DNA of 64,000 nucleotides from Butyricimonas faecalis (GTDB lineage Bacteria > Bacteroidota > Bacteroidia > Bacteroidales > Marinifilaceae). The translations under genes and the position numbers were made by a program. Below are positions 45,375-53,673 of this stretch, piece by piece. The stretch covers positions 2,914,001 through 2,978,000 of the forward strand of contig NZ_CP032819.1 of NCBI RefSeq assembly GCF_003991565.1, read 5' to 3'. Numbering within the stretch: position 1 is the stretch's first letter; each line of letters opens with the position of its first letter. The notes under the pieces were generated by a model that worked only from the letters and a program-made list of their open reading frames with translations, was not told the DNA's origin and did no database searches.

Positions 45375-46517
45375 ATGATAGAACAAACAGAAAACAGACT
45401 CTCGGTTGCAGAAGCGCAGAACATCTGCCTGCGAAATAACATCCCGTTTTACACGTACCGTTTACCCGGTTCCCGTGAAGTTATTTTCGGGGCTCAACTC
45501 TCCAACGATACCCGGATATTCAAGGGGTTTGAAAAACATCGGGGAGAAAAAGGGTTTGTTATCACGCCCTTCAACCACTCCTCCTGGAGTTTCCCTTTCT
45601 TCATCAAGGCCGATCTTTCATTCACGGACTACTTGACGGACGGGGAAGCGATCCGGAATTTACAGAACACCGTTTTCAACACCCCGGAACGCATTTTCAC
45701 GAAACAGGACTGCGAGCACTTCGAGTACTTGGATGAACTGCGCACGATGATCGACACGCTGAAACGGGAAGGAATGAAAAAAGCCGTTCTATCAAGAACC
45801 ATCACCATTCCTTGCGATTCACTCCGGTTGTCTCCCGCGATCTTCGAGCAGATGAAACAATACCATCATGCCTTTCTGTTCTTTGCCGCCATTCCGGGAA
45901 AATGTGCTTGGATGGGTGCCTCTCCGGAAACCTTTCTCAAATACGACAGAAACGGATTCTTCACCATGTCTCTGGCAGGGACACAACCCGTGGCAACGGC
46001 AAAGAATCCTCCGGAATGGGGAGACAAGGATATCGAAGAACAGCAAATCGTGACCGATTACATCCAGGACACGTTAAGACATTTCTTTACCCGCCATCTC
46101 GACATCGAGGGACCGATCACGTTACAAGCCGGGAATGTCTTTCATCTCTGTACCTTTTTCAGAAGCGACGAACAACTTCCCGCCGACCAGATTGACGAGT
46201 TGGTAGGACAACTTCACCCGACGCCGGCCGTGTGCGGTCTTCCTAAAAAGAGAGCCATGCAAATCATCTCGGAAATCGAGAAGCGGGATCGGGGATATTA
46301 TGCCGGATTCCTTGGACCATTGCAGGCCTCCGGGGCATTCGACCTATTTGTCAACCTGCGTACCATGGAAGTATTCGATGATGCCCTGCGGCTATACGTC
46401 GGGGGAGGCATTACCCCTCTTTCCGACCCGGAAACAGAATGGCAGGAAACTTGCCAGAAGGCCGATACTTTACTGAACCTCATACGCCAAATGAATTATG
46501 GAAAAATTACATTCTGA
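45375..46517 (+). CDS. menF: Isochorismate synthase (menaquinone pathway)
   Basis: Converts chorismate to isochorismate, the first committed step of menaquinone synthesis. 380 residues, a normal length. The chorismate-binding domain shows KAVLSRTITI, ASPETFLKYDRNGFFTMSLAGTQPVA, LHPTPAVCGLPKKRAM and GYYAGFLGPL, all hallmark blocks. It overlaps menD by 20 nt, so translation of the two is coupled. Assignment to MenF rather than a siderophore enzyme rests on the menD neighbour. Confidence 0.94.
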   Translation: MIEQTENRLSVAEAQNICLRNNIPFYTYRLPGSREVIFGAQLSNDTRIFKGFEKHRGEKGFVITPFNHSSWSFPFFIKADLSFTDYLTDGEAIRNLQNTVFNTPERIFTKQDCEHFEYLDELRTMIDTLKREGMKKAVLSRTITIPCDSLRLSPAIFEQMKQYHHAFLFFAAIPGKCAWMGASPETFLKYDRNGFFTMSLAGTQPVATAKNPPEWGDKDIEEQQIVTDYIQDTLRHFFTRHLDIEGPITLQAGNVFHLCTFFRSDEQLPADQIDELVGQLHPTPAVCGLPKKRAMQIISEIEKRDRGYYAGFLGPLQASGAFDLFVNLRTMEVFDDALRLYVGGGITPLSDPETEWQETCQKADTLLNLIRQMNYGKITF

Positions 46518-48198
46518 TATTGAAAGCGTTCGAATTCTTATCAGTTTACTCGTTCAAAAAGGAATTAAGGAAGTCGTTCTGTCTCCGGGTTCCCGCAATG
46601 CCCCTTTACTCGTTTCGGTTGCCCGGGAAAAAAGGTTGAAACACCATGTCATCGTGGATGAACGTTCGGCCGCTTTCTTTGCACTGGGGATAGCGCAACA
46701 AACCGGACAGACCGTTGTCCTCATCTGCACATCGGGAACCGCTTTACTGAACTATTCCCCTGCCGTGGCAGAAGCCTATTACCAAGGTATTCCCCTTCTC
46801 GTGATCTCGGCAGACCGACCCACCGAATGGATTGATCAAGATGACAGCCAGACCATTCGACAACAGGGCGCATTATGCAACTTCGTGAAAAAGAGCTTTC
46901 AACTCCCGACGGCCATTACTTGCCCTGAGGACCGCTGGTATGCCAATCGACTAGTAAACGAGGCGATCAATCTATCCCAACTCGGACGGAAAGGACCGGT
47001 GCATGTCAATATCCCGCTGAGAGAACCCCTGTATGGTTTTCAACATGAAACCATCACTTCAGAACGGGTCATCAAAACACTGCAAGAAACTCCTTCCTTC
47101 ACCGCAGAACTCTCTCAAAACCTGCGGGAAGAATTCTTCCTTTGCCCCAAGGTAATGATCATCGCCGGATTCCACGAACCCAACCCGGTTTTGCAACAAC
47201 ACATCCAATTATTGGCAAGCCTTCCCAACGTGGTTGTTCTAACGGAAAGCGTAACAAATCTATCCGTTCCCCTCGTGATCTCCACGATAGACAGGGTCAT
47301 CTCCACGATTCAGCCGGAAGAAGCAGAAACTTACGCCCCCGAATTACTCATCACGTTCGGGGGAGCAATCGTTTCCCGCATGATAAAAGCTTTCATCCGA
47401 GAACATACCCCACATTCTCATTGGCATATCGACGAACGGTCCACGCCGCCCGACACGTACAAGTCCATGACGCTACACATCCCCATGGATGCCCAAACCT
47501 TCTTTGATCAACTTCAACCCACTGAAATAAAGGCCAATAGTCTGCCATCCAGTTACGCCCACCAATGGTATCAACGGGAAGAAAAAGCAGCGCAAATACA
47601 CGACAACTACCTGCAGCATATCCCGTGGTGCGATCTGAAAGCCTTCTCCATGCTTATGCCTGCACTTCCTGCCGGAAGCCGTTTGCAACTAGGCAACAGC
47701 ACCCCGATACGTTACGCCCAACTCTTCCGCTACACGCAGGTGGATCGTACCGATGCCAACCGGGGGACAAGTGGCATTGATGGTTGTACTTCAACAGCCA
47801 TGGGAGCCGCCTCCACATTCGATGGGATAACCACGCTGATCGTGGGGGACAATAGTTTTTTGTACGACTCCAATACTTTATGGATCAAAAACTGTTCCCC
47901 ATCATTACGAATCATCGTTATCCAGAACGGGGGAGGAGGCATATTCCGTTTTTTGGAAGGCCCCTCCGGTCTGGAAGAAGTCGAGGAGTATTTTGAAACC
48001 CCACACAACGTGGATATAGAACGCCTAGTCGAAGTTCATCGTTTCAAGGTCTATCGAGCAACGGATGCCCCCTCGTTAGAATCAGCACTATCCGAATTCT
48101 ATCAACCCGGACGACAAGCAGCCGTTCTTATTATTCAGACACCCGAAAAAATAAATGGGAAAATACTAAAAGGATATTTTCAGACATTGAAGAATTAA
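46498..48198 (+). CDS. menD: 2-Succinyl-5-enolpyruvyl-6-hydroxy-3-cyclohexene-1-carboxylate synthase
   Basis: Thiamine-diphosphate enzyme that joins isochorismate and 2-oxoglutarate in menaquinone synthesis. 566 residues. Visible features are KEVVLSPGSRNAPL near the N-terminus, CTSGTALLNYSPAVAEAYYQGIPLLVISADRP (the conserved pyrimidine-side Glu block precedes it), and the ThDP-binding GDNSFLYDSNTLWIKN near the C-terminus. Overlaps menF by 20 nt. A stem-loop lies 34 nt after the stop, separating it from the next gene set. Confidence 0.95.
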   Translation: MEKLHSDIESVRILISLLVQKGIKEVVLSPGSRNAPLLVSVAREKRLKHHVIVDERSAAFFALGIAQQTGQTVVLICTSGTALLNYSPAVAEAYYQGIPLLVISADRPTEWIDQDDSQTIRQQGALCNFVKKSFQLPTAITCPEDRWYANRLVNEAINLSQLGRKGPVHVNIPLREPLYGFQHETITSERVIKTLQETPSFTAELSQNLREEFFLCPKVMIIAGFHEPNPVLQQHIQLLASLPNVVVLTESVTNLSVPLVISTIDRVISTIQPEEAETYAPELLITFGGAIVSRMIKAFIREHTPHSHWHIDERSTPPDTYKSMTLHIPMDAQTFFDQLQPTEIKANSLPSSYAHQWYQREEKAAQIHDNYLQHIPWCDLKAFSMLMPALPAGSRLQLGNSTPIRYAQLFRYTQVDRTDANRGTSGIDGCTSTAMGAASTFDGITTLIVGDNSFLYDSNTLWIKNCSPSLRIIVIQNGGGGIFRFLEGPSGLEEVEEYFETPHNVDIERLVEVHRFKVYRATDAPSLESALSEFYQPGRQAAVLIIQTPEKINGKILKGYFQTLKN

Positions 48199-48231
48199 TT
48201 GAATCACACCCCACCAACACTCCCTTACTCC

Positions 48232-48263
48232 GGGAAAAAACGGATCAACATGCGTTTTTTCCC
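48232..48263 (+). terminator. Hairpin after menD
   Basis: 11-bp perfect inverted repeat GGGAAAAAACG / CGTTTTTTCCC with a 10-nt loop, 34 nt past the menD stop. The T-run is inside the stem rather than after it, so strength as a terminator is uncertain. Confidence 0.5.
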
Positions 48264-48294
48264 TCCCGGACGGCATACTTATCCATTTATTTAT

Positions 48295-48302
48295 TACTTT
48301 TG
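48295..48302 (+). promoter_or_regulatory. Candidate -7 box for the GYF/WG gene
   Basis: TACTTTTG matches TAnnTTTG, 34 nt before the ATG at 48337. It supports transcription of the three-gene insert separately from menFD. Confidence 0.45.
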
Positions 48303-48336
48303 GGATAGCGTTTGTTTATTATTTTTATCTTAATTT

Positions 48337-49449
48337 ATGGGGATAAGTTACTATTTCATGAACAAGGCCAACAAGCAGGTTGGACCGCTTTCGTTAGATG
48401 AACTTAAACAAAAAGGTATCACGCGAGAGACACCCGTGTGGCGTGAAGGCATGCCGAATTGGGTACAGGCAAAAGATATCCCCGAACTACACGCGTATAT
48501 CGTAACTCCCAGCCCTTACATCAACGTGGTGCGGCTCATACTGATTTTATATGCCATCTTGGGCTCCATCGTATTCTTATTCGCGGGTAAATTTGTTTCT
48601 GCATTTATCGCCTCCTGTTTTAACCTCTACCCTTATGTTCCGGGATTTGTCACCCTCATCATCGGGATATTGGGCATCGCCTTTTTCCTATTTTATAAAA
48701 AAAGAAAATACCTGCTGAATACGATACTGGTAGTTCTACCCTTTTTACTGTCTTCCTTGTTTTCCATTTACTACTACGGGATACTAAATCATGCTTACCG
48801 TTTCCGGCAGGATCGCTGTGTCATGGAAAAAAGATCAGGTGTTGGGGTCATGAATAAATTTGGCTTGACGATCGTTCCCTACATATACAACAATATCGCT
48901 CCCAATAGTTACTGGGCACCTGCTTACTATTGGGCCTCTTGCAACCATCAAAAAGGGGTACTTGCCCTTGACGGAACCGAGATTATCCCGTGTATATATG
49001 ATGACGTTGACACTTGGCTCTCAACCGACAATTTTATAGTTACATCAGGTAACCTGAATGGATTATATAGCCCGGAGGGAATAGAAATCCTTCCTTGCGA
49101 ATACACGGGAATTTCCCTTTGGCGAAAAACCTCACTCGTTCACGTGGAAATCGAAGATCGAGAAGGACTTTACACGCAGGACGGAGAGGAGATACTACCC
49201 TGTCAATTTATCATCTGTGACGAATTTAACGGCATATCACTGATTAATTGCAACGGCTTCGTGAAAGACGGCAAAGTTCGGGATGGAATCTGGGGAGTGA
49301 TCAACCAAGAAGGCAAAATCATTGTTCCCTGCAAATACAATGACATCACTTCCAACGTTGACACCGAAAGCATTGAAGCTGATGGGGGATATATCAAAGA
49401 TATTTATGACTTTAATGGAAATTATTTACGAAGTGAATATAAATGGTAA
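48337..49449 (+). CDS. GYF_2 domain plus WG-repeat membrane protein
   Basis: 370 residues. The N-terminal GYF_2-like domain (about 3-50) contains VGPLSLDELKQKGITRETPVWREGMPNWVQAKDI. It is followed by about four hydrophobic helices (64-82, 86-96, 102-120, 126-148) and about five WG-type beta repeats (for example FGLTIVPYIYNNI, LDGTEIIPCIYDDV, QEGKIIVPCKYNDI). The role is unknown; GYF_2 domains in bacteria probably bind proline-rich partners and WG repeats form beta-propeller-like scaffolds. It precedes a paralogous GYF gene by 11 nt. Confidence 0.75.
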   Translation: MGISYYFMNKANKQVGPLSLDELKQKGITRETPVWREGMPNWVQAKDIPELHAYIVTPSPYINVVRLILILYAILGSIVFLFAGKFVSAFIASCFNLYPYVPGFVTLIIGILGIAFFLFYKKRKYLLNTILVVLPFLLSSLFSIYYYGILNHAYRFRQDRCVMEKRSGVGVMNKFGLTIVPYIYNNIAPNSYWAPAYYWASCNHQKGVLALDGTEIIPCIYDDVDTWLSTDNFIVTSGNLNGLYSPEGIEILPCEYTGISLWRKTSLVHVEIEDREGLYTQDGEEILPCQFIICDEFNGISLINCNGFVKDGKVRDGIWGVINQEGKIIVPCKYNDITSNVDTESIEADGGYIKDIYDFNGNYLRSEYKW

Positions 49450-49460
49450 ATTATTAAACT

Positions 49461-49943
49461 ATGGAAAACTATTTTTACCTGAACGAAAAGAATGAACAAA
49501 AAGGACCGGTTTCTCCCGAAGAATTAATCAGCAACGGGGTAACGAAAAACACCCTTGTGTGAAAAAACGGTATGGCTCAATGGCTCCCGGCAGGAGAGGT
49601 TTCTGAACTTGCAAACCTGTTCACGGATACACCTCCCACCCCTCCTACTCCTCCCACACCCCCGCCATCCCCTCTCACACCTCCCACTCCCAAACCGGAA
49701 AACTGGTTAATATGGGCAATTTTATCAACCGTATTATGCTGTTTGCCACTAGGAGTTGTTTCCATCATTTACGCCACGAAAGTGGACAACCTCTGGAACT
49801 CCGGTCAACAAGAAGAAGCAATAAAAGCTTCGAACATGGCAAGATTGTTTTTCTTCCTGGCATTGGGAGGAGGCGTACTTGCCTTGATCATCGGGTTCAT
49901 TAGCGGGTTAGCAAGCATGATGTTTGGAGGAGGCTATTATTAA
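49461..49943 (+). pseudogene. GYF_2/CD225 (dispanin-like) protein with in-frame TGA at codon 34
   Basis: Frame from ATG 49461 encodes a GYF_2-like start (YFYLNEKNEQKGPVSPEELI...NTLV) and then meets TGA at 49560-49562. The same frame continues KNGMAQWLPAGEVSEL, a Pro-rich linker, and two hydrophobic helices typical of CD225/dispanin proteins to 49943 (160 codons). The paralogue at 48337 has Trp35 at this point (TPVWREG), so TGG to TGA is the simplest explanation. An ATG at 49572 could restart translation of the membrane half. A 123-residue shortened protein, a pseudogene or a sequencing error are all possible. Confidence 0.8.
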
Positions 49944-49955
49944 ATATTCGAATGA

Positions 49956-50366
49956 ATGTATTCGTTCGGGCATTTTAAGAAAATAGGCCTTATTTTGATC
50001 ATATTACTCGGGATCATATTGTTTTTCGTTGATCCCGAGTATTCGGCATTTATACCCAAATGCCCTTTCCGTTGGTTCACGGGATTCGATTGTCCGGCAT
50101 GTGGCAGCCAAAGGGCCATCCATCAATTATTACACCTGAACATCAAGGGGGCTTTCGGATACAACCCGTTCCTCATGCTCTCCTTTCCTTACTTGATCGC
50201 TCTTGTCATCACGCAATGGTTTGATCCTCAAAACCGATTGGCACGACTGAAAAGGATCTGCCGTCATCAAATAACGGTCAACACGTACTTAATCTTAATC
50301 ATCGTGTGGTGGATTGCCCGGAATCTCCTACCGATCTTCCGTGACACAACTTCATCAATCGGATAA
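49956..50366 (+). CDS. DUF2752 domain membrane protein
   Basis: 136 residues with about three hydrophobic helices. The hallmark motif CPFRWFTGFDCPACGSQRAIHQLLHLN of DUF2752 is at about 27-53 (CPACGSQR). Function unknown, though the cysteines resemble a metal or redox site. It follows the CD225-type gene by 12 nt, so it may be co-transcribed; DUF2752 and CD225 genes are commonly neighbours in Bacteroidetes. The gene ends before a perfect 12-bp hairpin. Confidence 0.8.
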   Translation: MYSFGHFKKIGLILIILLGIILFFVDPEYSAFIPKCPFRWFTGFDCPACGSQRAIHQLLHLNIKGAFGYNPFLMLSFPYLIALVITQWFDPQNRLARLKRICRHQITVNTYLILIIVWWIARNLLPIFRDTTSSIG

Positions 50367-50383
50367 CACAGAGGACTCATTCC

Positions 50384-50417
50384 CGTATCAAAGACCTTCG
50401 TGAACGTCTTTGATACG
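50384..50417 (+). terminator. Perfect hairpin after DUF2752 gene
   Basis: 12-bp perfect inverted repeat CGTATCAAAGAC / GTCTTTGATACG with a 10-nt loop. It carries no T-run. The right arm is part of a direct repeat ACGTCTTTGAT at 50404-50425 with a third variant near 50437. Confidence 0.5.
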
Positions 50418-50543
50418 TCTTTGATTCGAGAGAGATACGTCTTTAATCCCTAAAAACATCGAATATGCAACGGAAGATAAACGGATTTTCTACCGTCAAA
50501 GAATTCTTTAGATTGATCTCACGCTAAAATAAAAATTATCACG

Positions 50544-50551
50544 TACATTTG
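50544..50551 (+). promoter_or_regulatory. Candidate -7 box for menB-menC-menE
   Basis: TACATTTG matches TAnnTTTG, 40 nt before the menB ATG. No clear -33 element. Confidence 0.45.
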
Positions 50552-50590
50552 TGATTACACTTTACAAAAACTAAGAAATACATACCGGAT

Positions 50591-51412
50591 ATGTCAAAAA
50601 GAGAATGGACTACAATCAAAGAATACGAAGACATTCGATTTGAATTCTTCGAGGGAATAGCTAAAATCACCATTGATCGCCAGGAAGTTTACAACGCTTT
50701 CCGTCCGCAGACCAATTTCGAAATGCTGGACGCGATGAACATCTGTCGGGAACGAAGTGACATTGGTGTTGTTGTGCTCACGGGTGCCGGGGATAAAGCG
50801 TTTTGTTCCGGAGGCGACCAAAAAGTGAAAGGAATAGGAGGCTATATCGATGAAAACGGAGTACCTCGCCTCAACGTACTCGACTTGCATAAAGCCATTC
50901 GTTCTCTTCCGAAACCCGTCATTGCCATGGTAAACGGGTACGCCATCGGGGGAGGCCACGTGCTTCACATCGTGTGTGACCTTACCATCGCTTCCGAAAA
51001 TGCCCGTTTCGGACAAACAGGTCCCAAGGTCGGCAGTTTCGACGGGGGATTCGGATCTTCCTACCTCGCTCGCCACGTCGGCCAGAAAAAAGCTCGTGAA
51101 ATCTGGTTCCTTTGTCGCCAATACACCGCCAAAGAAGCCGAAGAGATGGGAATGGTGAATAAAGTAGTTCCTTTCGACCAACTGGAAGATGAAACCGTGG
51201 ATTGGTGCAAGACCATCATGCAACGCAGCCCCATGGCCATCCGCATGATCAAACGGGCATTAAATGCAGAACTGGACGGACAGCATGGATTGATGGAATT
51301 CGCCGGGGATGCCACGCTAATGTACTATCTCATGGAAGAGGCACAAGAGGGTAAAAATGCCTTCCTGGAGAAACGGGACCCGGATTTCAAGAAATTCCCC
51401 AAATTCCCATAA
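50591..51412 (+). CDS. menB: 1,4-Dihydroxy-2-naphthoyl-CoA synthase
   Basis: Crotonase-fold enzyme that closes the naphthoate ring in menaquinone synthesis. 273 residues. The oxyanion-hole segments are visible as [15 protein letters not shown] and [52 protein letters not shown], and the C-terminal [16 protein letters not shown] is characteristic of MenB. It begins the second men unit, 21 nt before menC, and has its own candidate promoter. Confidence 0.96.
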   Translation: MSKREWTTIKEYEDIRFEFFEGIAKITIDRQEVYNAFRPQTNFEMLDAMNICRERSDIGVVVLTGAGDKAFCSGGDQKVKGIGGYIDENGVPRLNVLDLHKAIRSLPKPVIAMVNGYAIGGGHVLHIVCDLTIASENARFGQTGPKVGSFDGGFGSSYLARHVGQKKAREIWFLCRQYTAKEAEEMGMVNKVVPFDQLEDETVDWCKTIMQRSPMAIRMIKRALNAELDGQHGLMEFAGDATLMYYLMEEAQEGKNAFLEKRDPDFKKFPKFP

Positions 51413-51432
51413 TCATACAAATATCACCACTC

Positions 51433-52491
51433 ATGCTACAAGCAACTTATTTAAAATACAACCTGCGTTTTAAGCAACCAGCAGGCACCTCCCGGGGAAT
51501 CCTCACGGAAAAGGAAACTTGGTTCATCAAAATCTGGCGATCGGAACAGCCAGAAATATACGGACTGGGAGAATGTGCCTTGTTCCGAGGCTTAAGCGCG
51601 GACGACCGCCCGGGATACGAGAAAAAGCTAAAAGAATTCTGCGAAGAAATCAGCACAACGCGTGACATCCACATCTTACGAGATTGGAGTTCTATCAGTT
51701 TCGGAGTGAACACCGCTCTATCGGATTTAGACAATGGAGGGAAACGCATCATTTACCACACCCCCTTTACCGAAGGGAAAAAAGACATCGAGATTAACGG
51801 ATTGATCTGGATGGGCGACAAGGAGACCATGCGCCAACGGATTATCGAAAAACTGGACGCCGGGTTCCATTGTGTCAAGCTGAAAATCGGGGCTATCAAC
51901 TTCGAGGAAGAATTAGATTTATTACGCTATATCCGAAAACAATTCAGCAAAGAAGTCGTCGAGTTGCGAGTAGACGCGAACGGGGCTTTTACCCCGAAAG
52001 AGGCTCCCCGCAGACTGGAAGAACTGTCACGCTATGATATTCACTCGATCGAACAACCCATTCGCCAAGGACAGCATAAAGAAATGGCTATTTTATGCCG
52101 GAATACACCTATCCCCATTGCCCTGGACGAGGAACTGATAGGCATTAAAATAGCTGACAAAGGGAAACTACTTGACATGATCCGCCCTCAATATATCGTA
52201 ATAAAGCCATCACTTTTAGACGGTTTCTCCGGTTCATGGGAATGGATTGCCCGGGCCCGGGAACGTCATATCGGTTGGTGGATCACGTCCGCCCTGGAAT
52301 CCAACATAGGACTTAACGCTATCGCACAATGGGCTGCCTATATCCTGGAGCATCACCCCACGGGGATGACTCAAGGACTGGGGACAGGACAACTCTACAC
52401 GAATAACATACCTTCGCCCCTGGAACAAACCGGCTCGACCATCCGGTATAACCCACAGGCAAACTGGGATTTATCTCAAATTTCATTCTAA
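51433..52491 (+). CDS. menC: o-Succinylbenzoate synthase
   Basis: Enolase-superfamily dehydratase producing o-succinylbenzoate. 352 residues. The Lys base pair is in CVKLKIG, metal-binding residues in VDANGAF (Asp), IEQPI (Glu) and ALDEELIG (Asp/Glu), and the second catalytic Lys in VIKPSLLDGF. It lies between menB and menE with 21- and 5-nt gaps, so it is co-transcribed. Sequence and context both support MenC over other enolase-family activities. Confidence 0.94.
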   Translation: MLQATYLKYNLRFKQPAGTSRGILTEKETWFIKIWRSEQPEIYGLGECALFRGLSADDRPGYEKKLKEFCEEISTTRDIHILRDWSSISFGVNTALSDLDNGGKRIIYHTPFTEGKKDIEINGLIWMGDKETMRQRIIEKLDAGFHCVKLKIGAINFEEELDLLRYIRKQFSKEVVELRVDANGAFTPKEAPRRLEELSRYDIHSIEQPIRQGQHKEMAILCRNTPIPIALDEELIGIKIADKGKLLDMIRPQYIVIKPSLLDGFSGSWEWIARARERHIGWWITSALESNIGLNAIAQWAAYILEHHPTGMTQGLGTGQLYTNNIPSPLEQTGSTIRYNPQANWDLSQISF

Positions 52492-52496
52492 ACGTC

Positions 52497-53528
52497 ATGG
52501 GAATCAATATCAAGCTTAACGGAATCCAACACAAGAATCTGGAAACGCTTAAAAATAGCGTTGATCCCGACATCAGCTCTTTCCTGCAAGAATGGTATGA
52601 TTCCCATGACCACGTCATCGGACACACGTCCGGCTCCACGGGAATCCCGAAAGAGATTCGTTTGCTTAAAAAAGACATGATTGCCTCGGCACGCCTCACG
52701 AACGAATTTTTCAATATCCGCCCATCCTCCAACTTACTACTTTGCCTGTCCCCGAAGTACATCGCGGGGAAAATGATGATCGTCCGAACGATTCTTTCCG
52801 GAGCAAACCTGATCACAGTAAAACCCAGTTCTTCCCCTTTACAAAACATAACGGAAGACATCGATTTTGCAGCATTGGTGCCCATGCAAGTTGCAACAAG
52901 CCTATCCTCCCCGGATACGGCCACAAAACTAGCCCGCGTTAAACAAATCATTATCGGAGGGGCCGCCGTATCCCCGACACTGGAACAACAACTTCAACAA
53001 ATCCCAGCCGCCTGTTACGGGACCTACGGCATGACAGAAACCGTATCACACATTGCCCTCCGGCAAATAAACGGAGAGGGAAGCTCCCCTTACTACTTTG
53101 CCCTGGGAAAGGTCACGTTTGAAAAAGACGAAAGAGAATGCCTGATCATCCACGCCCCACACTTACAACAGCAAACCTTTGTCACGAACGACATCATTCA
53201 ACTCGCCGACACCACCCACTTCGAATGGCTAGGACGCTATGACAACGTGATTAACTCCGGTGGTATCAAATTATTTCCCGAGAAAATAGAATCCCGCATT
53301 GCCCCCCTCATACCCCAACGTTTCTTCATCACCTCCGAACCCGATTCCCGTCTGGGACAAAAAGCAGTCTTGGTCATAGAATCCGCATCTTGGAGCTCAA
53401 CCGAATGCCAAAAACTACTTGGCCAATTAAGATCATGCCTATCTCCTTACGAAATTCCCAAGGAGATATATTTCCAAGAACATTTCAATGAAACCTATTC
53501 CGGCAAAATCATTCGAAAAATAGAATAA
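52497..53528 (+). CDS. menE: o-Succinylbenzoate-CoA ligase
   Basis: Adenylate-forming enzyme that activates o-succinylbenzoate with CoA. 343 residues, at the short end of the family (E. coli MenE has about 450), as is usual in Bacteroidales. Motifs include GHTSGSTGIPKEIRLLKKD (ATP-binding A3), YGMTETVSHIALR (A5), DNVINSGGIKLFPEKIE and the catalytic Lys in YSGKIIRKIE near the end. It starts 5 nt after menC and ends the cluster; menA and menH are not in the window. Confidence 0.93.
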   Translation: MGINIKLNGIQHKNLETLKNSVDPDISSFLQEWYDSHDHVIGHTSGSTGIPKEIRLLKKDMIASARLTNEFFNIRPSSNLLLCLSPKYIAGKMMIVRTILSGANLITVKPSSSPLQNITEDIDFAALVPMQVATSLSSPDTATKLARVKQIIIGGAAVSPTLEQQLQQIPAACYGTYGMTETVSHIALRQINGEGSSPYYFALGKVTFEKDERECLIIHAPHLQQQTFVTNDIIQLADTTHFEWLGRYDNVINSGGIKLFPEKIESRIAPLIPQRFFITSEPDSRLGQKAVLVIESASWSSTECQKLLGQLRSCLSPYEIPKEIYFQEHFNETYSGKIIRKIE

Positions 53529-53673
53529 ACTTAGCTACTTACATTTACTTTTCATCATTCTTGCGTAAGCATCCATCTAATAATAGCTTTATATTGGTCT
53601 TTTATTCCTATTATCTTTTAAATCCATAGCTTTGACCGTTGCTTCTGCTACATCTTAAATCGAAAATCCATAA

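Noticed and set aside
49560..49562. TGA read as selenocysteine
   Set aside because: The paralogue has Trp, not Cys, at this position, and no obvious selenocysteine hairpin follows the codon.
53529..53673. Attachment-site or direct-repeat boundary of the restriction locus
   Set aside because: No repeat shared with the 62001-62623 flank was visible, and no integrase or tRNA gene is nearby.
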